Positions 57,987 to 64,000 of a stretch of DNA of 64,000 bases are shown here, piece by piece. The notes beneath the pieces were generated by a model. The model did no database searches. It was not told where the DNA came from and saw only the letters and a list, made by a program, of their open reading frames with translations. How positions within the stretch are numbered: the first letter of the stretch is position 1; every line of letters starts with the position of its first letter. Source of the DNA: Bhargavaea cecembensis (GTDB taxonomy: Bacteria; Bacillota; Bacilli; Bacillales_A; Planococcaceae); NCBI RefSeq assembly GCF_001619585.1, contig NZ_LQNT01000009.1, forward strand, positions 186,001 to 250,000, read 5' to 3'. The translations under genes and the position numbers were made by a program.

Positions 57987-58637
57987 TCAGGCATCGGTGC
58001 TTCTTACAACCAAACATATGCCTGTCTCGAATGAGATAGTACATTCCGCGCCGGCGGTTTCATTGCTCGTGAAGAGAGTCGTCCCCGGCCGGATCTCCGC
58101 ATTTTCCGCTTCATACCTGAATCCCTTGAGCGTCATCCCGGTCACCGGTCCGCCAAATGAAAAGAAAGAAATATACCGGTATGCCCCGTCATCCTGCAGC
58201 ACATGGCTGCCCGGACGGAGAAAGCAAAGTTCATTATTCGGATCGAGGATCCTGAATCTGATCTCCGGATGATTTTCCTGCAGCCGGTAAACGGCGTGCA
58301 TGGCCGACTGCGCATGGTCGAGCCGTCCGCCCGTCACCCCTGTGAGCGTGACGGTCCCGGGTTCCAGACGGACCGCACCGGCCAGCGCCAGTTCCGTATC
58401 TGTCTCATCCTTCTCCTCGCCGACGCAGATGACCCGATCCGAAGATGAGGAAATTTCCCGGAACTCTTCTTCCATGACGGAGTCGAAGTCGCCGATGGAC
58501 AGGGCGGGCCGTATGCCGAGTCGCACAAGGCGGAGCGCACCGCGGTCAGCCCCTATAAAAATGGTGCCCGCTCCCGCATCCGTTCTGATCCCTGCAACAC
58601 CCGGACCTCCCGCCACGACCACAACCTCACGGATCAT
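57987..58637 (-). CDS. thiN: Thiamine pyrophosphokinase
   Basis: ThiN transfers pyrophosphate from ATP to thiamine to make the cofactor TPP. The 216-residue protein has the family features [28 protein letters not shown] near 26-54, a DETDTELAL motif near 78 and a [14 protein letters not shown] segment near 97. It overlaps rpe by four bases and lies before spoVM. Confidence 0.95.
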   Translation of the reverse strand: MIREVVVVAGGPGVAGIRTDAGAGTIFIGADRGALRLVRLGIRPALSIGDFDSVMEEEFREISSSSDRVICVGEEKDETDTELALAGAVRLEPGTVTLTGVTGGRLDHAQSAMHAVYRLQENHPEIRFRILDPNNELCFLRPGSHVLQDDGAYRYISFFSFGGPVTGMTLKGFRYEAENAEIRPGTTLFTSNETAGAECTISFETGICLVVRSTDA

Positions 58638-59299
58638 TGGAGTGCCGATACCCCCGCTTCGCGGATCGCGGCAATTGCTGCCGCCCGGTCGTCCTTATTA
58701 TATATCGCAGAACCGGCCACGAATACATTTGCTCCCGCCTTGGCGCATTCCGCGATCGTGTCAGCGGTGATGCCGCCGTCCACTTCAATCTCGGTGGAAA
58801 GGCCCCGTTCACGGATCATTGCGCATACTTTGGAAATCTTCGGTACCACTTCCCGGATAAACGACTGGCCGCCGAACCCGGGGTTGACTGTCATGAGCAG
58901 CACCATATCCAGGTCATCGATTACATACTCGAGAACCTCATGGGGAGTATGGGGGTTCAGGACAACCCCCGCCTTTACTCCGTGCGAACGGATCAGCTGG
59001 ACGGTCCGGTGGAGGTGGGTGCATGCCTCCGCATGCACGGTGATAATGTCCGCCCCCGCCTCCGCAAAATCGGCGATATAGCGGTCCGGATCCGAAATCA
59101 TCAGGTGTACGTCAAGCGGAAGGTCCGTTACGGGACGCAGCGCCCTGACAATATTCGGTCCCAGGGTGATGTTCGGCACAAAGTGCCCGTCCATCACATC
59201 TACGTGAATGTAGTCGGCTCCCGCCTGTTCGACTTCCCTGACTTCCTCACCGAGTTTCGAAAAATCGGCGGAAAGGATGGATGGTGCAATTTTGATCAT
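58634..59299 (-). CDS. rpe: Ribulose-phosphate 3-epimerase
   Basis: Rpe interconverts ribulose 5-phosphate and xylulose 5-phosphate in the pentose phosphate pathway. The 221-residue TIM-barrel protein has [17 protein letters not shown] at the start, the metal-binding [12 protein letters not shown] near 32-43, and [15 protein letters not shown] near 133-147 and EVDGGI near 172. It overlaps both rsgA and thiN by four bases. Confidence 0.97.
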   Translation of the reverse strand: MIKIAPSILSADFSKLGEEVREVEQAGADYIHVDVMDGHFVPNITLGPNIVRALRPVTDLPLDVHLMISDPDRYIADFAEAGADIITVHAEACTHLHRTVQLIRSHGVKAGVVLNPHTPHEVLEYVIDDLDMVLLMTVNPGFGGQSFIREVVPKISKVCAMIRERGLSTEIEVDGGITADTIAECAKAGANVFVAGSAIYNKDDRAAAIAAIREAGVSALQ

Positions 59300-60183
59300 G
59301 ATGGATACCTCGGCTTTCGGTCTATGATTTCCTGCAGGAACTGTACGTAATGGTCATACCTGAATTGTTCGGCTTCCCCGGACTCGACCGCGGCCTTCAC
59401 CGCGCACTTCGGCTCCTTCAGGTGCAGACAGCCCCTGAACTTGCAGTTCTCGGAAAGCTCCGCGAATTCGGCGAAGCAGCCGGAAAGTTCCTCTTTCTCA
59501 ACGTGGTCAAAGTCGAGCGAGCTGAAGCCTGGAGTATCGGCGACCAGGCCCCCGGCGAACTCGATGAGTTCCACGTGCCGGGTCGTATGCCTGCCGCGTC
59601 CGAGCGAGTCGGATATTTCGTCTGTTTTCAGTTCGAGTTCCGGCATGAGCGTATTAAGCAGGGTCGACTTTCCGACACCCGACTGTCCGGTCAGCACAGT
59701 CGTCTTCCCCCTGATGACCGGACCGAGTATTTCGGCGATCGATCCGTCTCCCATACCGGTTTTCATCACTGTATAGCCGATTTCCCGGTAGTATTCCGTG
59801 TACCGCCGGATTTCGGCTACACTGCTCTCGTCCAGCAAATCGGTCTTGGTCAGGATAATGATTGGCTCGACTCCATAAGATTCGATGACGGCGAGAAACC
59901 GGTCCAGCAGCTTCGGCGAAAAGTTCGGCTCCCTGACCGAGAAAACGAGGAGCGCCTGGTCGACGTTGGCGATCGGCGGCCGGACCAGTTCGTTCTTGCG
60001 CTCATGGACGTTCACAATGACCGCGTCATTTTCACCGTCTTTTTCGTAGTCGACAAAGTCTCCGACGAGCGGGGTGACTCCGCGTACCCTGAATACCCCC
60101 CGGCCTTTGCTGCGCACCGTCTCGCCATCGTCATACAAATAGTAGAACCCGCTCAGTGCCTTGCGGATGTGGCCCTGTTTCAA
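59296..60183 (-). CDS. rsgA: Ribosome small-subunit GTPase RsgA
   Basis: RsgA is a circularly permuted GTPase that checks 30S maturation. The 295-residue protein has an N-terminal OB fold, G4 LTKTD near 111, G1 [15 protein letters not shown] near 162, G3 DTPGFSS near 218 and a C-terminal zinc site in [14 protein letters not shown] near 250-265. The start is TTG at 60183 after GGGAAGGTGAAAG. The gene lies 51 bases after prkC. Confidence 0.96.
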   Translation of the reverse strand: MKQGHIRKALSGFYYLYDDGETVRSKGRGVFRVRGVTPLVGDFVDYEKDGENDAVIVNVHERKNELVRPPIANVDQALLVFSVREPNFSPKLLDRFLAVIESYGVEPIIILTKTDLLDESSVAEIRRYTEYYREIGYTVMKTGMGDGSIAEILGPVIRGKTTVLTGQSGVGKSTLLNTLMPELELKTDEISDSLGRGRHTTRHVELIEFAGGLVADTPGFSSLDFDHVEKEELSGCFAEFAELSENCKFRGCLHLKEPKCAVKAAVESGEAEQFRYDHYVQFLQEIIDRKPRYPS

Positions 60184-60234
60184 ACTTTCACCTTCCCTTT
60201 TCCGGAATGTCCCTGCTGTTGAGGACAGCGGTGT

Positions 60235-62172
60235 CTATTCATATTGAATGGTATCTTCATCGATTGTCTCGCCGTCGCGGACGATCTTGTAGGCTCCGGT
60301 CTGTCCCTCGCTGATTTCCAGACGGATGCGCCTTGTCTCGTCAGCGGATATTGCAAAAGATTCTGCCGGCTGATCCATTGTCCTGGTGTTGTCCCGGATA
60401 TAGATTTCCACTGCCTGTTCAACGCCCTCTTCAGCCGGCTCGTACGGAATGGTGATCGCCTGAATGTATGTTTTCACCGGCTTCGCCTCAGGACCTTTTG
60501 ACAGGACAACTTCTATCGTGCTGCCTTTTTCAAGCTCCGTTCCGGCCTCAGGATCCTGGGAGATCACCCTGCCGGCCTCGACGCTGCCGGATGGCTGTTC
60601 CGCTACGATCCTGATATTGAATCCGGAGCGCTTGGCATAATCGTTCAGCTGCTGCTCATCAAATCCGGACAGGTTTTCGGTCCCGATCATCTCGACGCCC
60701 TTGCTGACCGTGAGCACCAGGTCAGTCTGTGATGGGGCGATCTCCTCGCCTGCTTCCGGATCCTGGCTGATGATCGTGCCCGGTGCCTCTTCCGAGAACA
60801 CTTCATTTACTTCTACATTCCTGAAACCGTAATCTTCGATGACATCTGAGACGGACTCATGGTCCCGGCCCGTGAAATCGGTCAGCTCAACTTTCTCCGG
60901 ACCCATGCTCACCACCAGATCGACGGTTTCCCCTTCGTCACGGACACGCCCGGCCTGAGGACTCGTGCGGATGACCGCCCCTTCCTCGATGTCCGGTGAA
61001 TGTTCTTCCTTCGATTCACCGGCAAGGAAGCCGGCCTGTTCAAGCTCTTCTGATGCTTCCTCGACACTCATGCCGGAAACATCCGGCACCTCGGCCTGCC
61101 GGGTTCCGATCACGCCGGTCATGTATAGGACAACGCCGGTGATCAGGGCGAGCAAAACGATTCCGCCCAATACGAAAGGCCACTTTTGCCGTTTCTTCTT
61201 TGGCTTCGGTACATTCGAAGTCTCCGGTGAAGGCGGCGTGACCGGCTTGGGACCGATTGTACTTTCTGATGCGGGTTCATCCGTGATGATCGGGATGGCC
61301 TTGGTCGCTTCCTCGTCAATCGGCGGCGGCTCAAAAGGCGCCTCGCCGGACCGTTCGGGCGACAACACGGTATGAAGGTCCCGATGCATTGCATCAGCGG
61401 AAGAATACCGGACCGCCGGATCTTTGGCAGTCGCTTTCAGAATGACATTTTCAAGACTCTGCGGAATATCAGGCCTGAGGGCGCGGACCGAAGGGGTCTG
61501 TTCCTGCAGATGCTTCAGAGCAATGGATACAGCCGATTCTCCCGAAAACGGCAGTTTTCCGGTCAGCATCTCAAACAGTACGATCCCCAGTGAGTAGATA
61601 TCGGTCCGCTTCGTCGCGATCCCGCCGCGCGCCTGCTCGGGTGACAGATAGTGGACCGTCCCCATCACCGAATTGGTGCGTGTGAGTGCGGTTGCCGATA
61701 AGGCCATCGCAATTCCGAAATCGGTCAGTTTCACCTGTCCGTCGAGGTCCATCAGAATGTTCTGCGGCTTGACGTCCCTGTGGATGATTCCATGTATGTG
61801 GGCCGCGGTAATGCCCGAGCATAATTGCTTCATAATTTCCACGGCTTCCGCCGGGTCTAGCGGCGCATGGTCCTTGATGTATTCCTTGAGTGTCTGCCCC
61901 TCCACGTACTCCATGACCAGGTACTGAAGATCTCCATCTTCGCCGACGTCATAGATGTTGACGATGTTCGGGTGGACGAGCGAAGTGGCCGACAGCGCTT
62001 CCCGCTGGAATCTTTTCCTCAGCTCGTCTTCATCCGAGAAATCTTGTCTGAGGACCTTGATTGCGACCGGCCGGTCCAGAATGATGTCCTGTGCGAGGTA
62101 GACGGTGGACATTCCGCCTCCGCCCAGCAGGCCCAGAATTTCATAGCGTCCGCTGATCCGTTGTCCGATCAT
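60235..62172 (-). CDS. prkC: Serine/threonine protein kinase PrkC with PASTA domains
   Basis: PrkC is a membrane kinase that senses muropeptides and cell-wall state. The 645-residue protein has the kinase domain (GGGGMSTVYLA at 17-27, catalytic Lys39, HRDVKPQN near 131, DFGIA near 151), a linker rich in Pro/Ser, one membrane segment (about 335-357, VLGGIVLLALITGVVLYM), and three extracellular PASTA domains (about 364-430, 432-497, 500-565), then a C-terminal beta-rich segment. It overlaps stp by four bases. Confidence 0.96.
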   Translation of the reverse strand: MIGQRISGRYEILGLLGGGGMSTVYLAQDIILDRPVAIKVLRQDFSDEDELRKRFQREALSATSLVHPNIVNIYDVGEDGDLQYLVMEYVEGQTLKEYIKDHAPLDPAEAVEIMKQLCSGITAAHIHGIIHRDVKPQNILMDLDGQVKLTDFGIAMALSATALTRTNSVMGTVHYLSPEQARGGIATKRTDIYSLGIVLFEMLTGKLPFSGESAVSIALKHLQEQTPSVRALRPDIPQSLENVILKATAKDPAVRYSSADAMHRDLHTVLSPERSGEAPFEPPPIDEEATKAIPIITDEPASESTIGPKPVTPPSPETSNVPKPKKKRQKWPFVLGGIVLLALITGVVLYMTGVIGTRQAEVPDVSGMSVEEASEELEQAGFLAGESKEEHSPDIEEGAVIRTSPQAGRVRDEGETVDLVVSMGPEKVELTDFTGRDHESVSDVIEDYGFRNVEVNEVFSEEAPGTIISQDPEAGEEIAPSQTDLVLTVSKGVEMIGTENLSGFDEQQLNDYAKRSGFNIRIVAEQPSGSVEAGRVISQDPEAGTELEKGSTIEVVLSKGPEAKPVKTYIQAITIPYEPAEEGVEQAVEIYIRDNTRTMDQPAESFAISADETRRIRLEISEGQTGAYKIVRDGETIDEDTIQYE

Positions 62173-62930
62173 TCGGCATCAGCCTCCCGGACACCGTTAT
62201 CTATCAAAATGACGGAGATGTTGTCTTCGCCGCCCCGTTCGTTGGCCAGATCGACAAGGGCATCCGCACGCTCTGTTGCGGTACCTGCCCCGGCGACCGC
62301 CTCTGCGATCTCATTTTCCCCAAGCTTGTTGCTCAGGCCGTCGGAACAGAGCAGGAGCGCGCTCCCTTCCGGCAGCCGGATAGGAATAATGTCGGGTTCC
62401 ACCCTGTCATCCGTGCCCAGTGCCCTCATGATGAAGTTCCGTTTCGGGTGGATGCGGGCTTCCTCTTCGGTGATTTCTCCGGAATCGACAAGCAGGGTTA
62501 CGAGGGAATGATCCTTCGTCACCTGCTCGAAGCCTTCAGGTCCCAGCCTGTACGTCCTGCTGTCCCCGATATGGCATAAGGTCGCTTCTTTCTCTGCAAT
62601 CACTGCCGCTTCGAGCGTCGTGCCCATCCCCCGGCATTCTTCATTGGAACGCGCATGTTCGAAAAGGTCCCGGTTCAGCCTCTCTATTACTCCGGCAAGC
62701 CATTCCGCCCGGCCATCATCCGAATTAAGAGAGGATATGTCGGCTTTGCCGAACTCTTCGCCGAAACCCTCGACGGCCATCCGGCTCGCCGTATCTCCGC
62801 TTTTATGGCCGCCCATTCCGTCTGCGACCACAGCCAGCAGGAACCGGCCGCCTTCTCTTGTGAAGAGGCCGGTCCGGTCTTCATTGATGCGCCTTTTCAT
62901 CCCGACATGTGTCCGGACTGCAACTTCCAC
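62169..62930 (-). CDS. prpC: PP2C-type protein phosphatase Stp/PrpC
   Basis: This metal-dependent phosphatase reverses PrkC phosphorylation. The 253-residue protein has the PP2C motifs GMKRRINEDR near 10-19, VVADGMGGHKSGD near 35-47, GMGTTLEAAVI, HIGDSRTYRL near 120 and GGEDNISVILI near the end. The GTG at 62930 follows GGGGGAG; a longer in-frame product overlaps rsmB and was rejected. The pair stp-prkC is conserved and coupled. Confidence 0.95.
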   Translation of the reverse strand: MEVAVRTHVGMKRRINEDRTGLFTREGGRFLLAVVADGMGGHKSGDTASRMAVEGFGEEFGKADISSLNSDDGRAEWLAGVIERLNRDLFEHARSNEECRGMGTTLEAAVIAEKEATLCHIGDSRTYRLGPEGFEQVTKDHSLVTLLVDSGEITEEEARIHPKRNFIMRALGTDDRVEPDIIPIRLPEGSALLLCSDGLSNKLGENEIAEAVAGAGTATERADALVDLANERGGEDNISVILIDNGVREADAE

Positions 62931-62979
62931 TTTGACTCCCCCGTTTCCATTTGCGGACGGCGTGAAACCGTCCGCCGGC

Positions 62980-64000
62980 TTATTCCGGTTTCCTGAAGGC
63001 AGCGACAAAAAATCCGTCACCGCCGAAATCCTGCGGCAGAACCTGAAGCATGCCATCCTCGTAACGGAGATCTTTCGGCATGGAATCCCGGAGGTCCACA
63101 CGCTCAAGATCCGGATGGGCTTTCAGGAATGCCTCAGCCGTCGTGCGGTTTTCTTCTCTGTCGACCGTACACGTGCTATAGACAAGCAGGCCGCCGGGCT
63201 TCAGGAGATGATAGGCCTCTTCCAGCAGGCTTTTCTGGATGTCCGGCAATTTGCCGATCTCATCTTCCGACTTGGAATACTTGATGTCCGGCTTCCTGCG
63301 GATGACGCCGAGCCCGCTGCACGGTGCATCGACGAGGATCCGGTCGAAGGATGCCGGTTCCAGGCTTCCCGCAAGTTCACGGCTGTCCGCAGAACCTGTG
63401 CGTATATTTTCCAGTCCCAGACGTGACGCGTTCTCGTCAATGAGCTTCACTTTGTGCGGATGAAGGTCGAATGCCCGCACCTCGCCGGTGTTTTCCATCC
63501 GTTCTGCCATATGGGTCGTTTTGCCGCCGGGCGCTGCACACATGTCGAGTACCGACATGCCCGGTCCCGGATCCAGTGCCAAGACGGGAAGCATCGAGCT
63601 TTCATCCTGGATGGTGACAAAGCCTTCCCGGAAAGCACGGCTCCTTGCTGCATTGCCTCCGCGGATACGGACCGCATCCTGCACGACCGGACTCGGTTCG
63701 GCCATGAAGTTTTCTTCTTGAAGCATGTTCAGTACATCCTCACGAGTGGCCTTCGTCCTATTCACCCGCACTGTCTGGATAGGAGGTTCGTTGTTCGCAA
63801 GCGCCATATCGCGGGCCGTCTCTTTACCGTATTGCTCTGCCCAGCGGCGGATCATCCATTCGGGATGGCTCGTTTCGACTGCTGTCTTCTCTTCCCACGT
63901 CATGCCGCTCCCGATTTCCCTGGGTCCTTTCCTGAGGAAAGTGCGGAGAATGCCATTTACCAGCGAGGCAATTCCTTTGTGGCCCCTCCGCTTGGCAATC
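62980..64000 (-). CDS. rsmB: 16S rRNA (cytosine-967-C5)-methyltransferase RsmB, partial
   Basis: RsmB methylates C967 of 16S rRNA. The visible 339 residues include the end of the NusB-like RNA-binding domain (AKRRGHKGIASLVNGILRTFLR, reading in frame to the window end) and the Rossmann methyltransferase domain with DMCAAPGGKTTHMA, DAPCSGLGVIRRKPD and the catalytic cysteine in VYSTCTVDREEN. The N-terminus (roughly 100 residues) lies outside the window. In B. subtilis rlmN follows; here stp comes 49 bases later. Confidence 0.96.
   Translation of the reverse strand, partial: IAKRRGHKGIASLVNGILRTFLRKGPREIGSGMTWEEKTAVETSHPEWMIRRWAEQYGKETARDMALANNEPPIQTVRVNRTKATREDVLNMLQEENFMAEPSPVVQDAVRIRGGNAARSRAFREGFVTIQDESSMLPVLALDPGPGMSVLDMCAAPGGKTTHMAERMENTGEVRAFDLHPHKVKLIDENASRLGLENIRTGSADSRELAGSLEPASFDRILVDAPCSGLGVIRRKPDIKYSKSEDEIGKLPDIQKSLLEEAYHLLKPGGLLVYSTCTVDREENRTTAEAFLKAHPDLERVDLRDSMPKDLRYEDGMLQVLPQDFGGDGFFVAAFRKPE

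Overview
This 64 kb window is a conserved housekeeping chromosome segment of a Gram-positive, low-GC-lineage bacterium (Bacillota, order Bacillales). PolC, CodY, FapR, FakA, PrkC/Stp, RbgA, a SpoVM-like peptide and the gene order all point there. The base composition is GC-rich for that group, and long spurious antisense frames occur as a result. Together with the local gene order this fits the Planococcaceae/Caryophanaceae (a Bhargavaea-like organism), but that placement is inference and was not tested by any search.

All but one of 62 recognised protein genes (rpmB) lie on the minus strand, so transcription runs from high to low coordinates. Reading that way: rsmB (cut by the window end), the phosphatase/kinase pair stp-prkC, then rsgA, rpe, thiN and a SpoVM homologue (64000-57832); divergent rpmB; asp23 and fakA; serine dehydratase sdaAB-sdaAA and recG (57375-51587); a 670-base gene-poor gap with repeats; the FapR-controlled lipid operon fapR-plsX-fabD-fabG and acpP; rnc-smc-ftsY; ylxM-ffh; a second repeat-bearing gap; rpsP-khpA-rimM-trmD; rplS; lepB-rbgA-rnhB; sucCD; dprA; topA-trmFO-xerC-hslV-hslU-codY; rpsB-tsf-pyrH-frr; uppS-cdsA-dxr-rseP-proS-polC; rimP-nusA-rnpM-ylxQ-infB-ylxP-rbfA-truB-ribF; rpsO; pnp; and an M16 peptidase cut by the window start.

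The genes cover translation and ribosome assembly, RNA processing, membrane lipid and isoprenoid synthesis, protein export (SRP, FtsY, LepB, RseP), chromosome maintenance (Smc, TopA, XerC, RecG, DprA) and global regulation (CodY, FapR, PrkC). Many neighbours overlap by four bases (ATGA), implying translational coupling. Near-consensus sigma-A promoters are visible before rpsO, rimP, uppS, rpsB, sucC, lepB, rplS, rpsP, ylxM, acpP, fapR and sdaAB, and intrinsic terminators end or subdivide most operons.

No phage, insertion sequence, CRISPR array, tRNA or rRNA gene was seen. The least explained material is intergenic. Two copies of a structured 157-207 base repeat (39816-39972 and 51091-51297) share a hairpin with a compensatory base-pair change, and a degenerate 21-base tandem array lies next to the second copy. 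Other notable points are a SpoVM homologue with a basic C-terminal extension ending inside a terminator, a Gly/Asn/Arg/Gln tandem-repeat domain in IF2, a probable NusA-type attenuator before rimP, no flagellar operon between codY and rpsB, and no rlmN between rsmB and stp.
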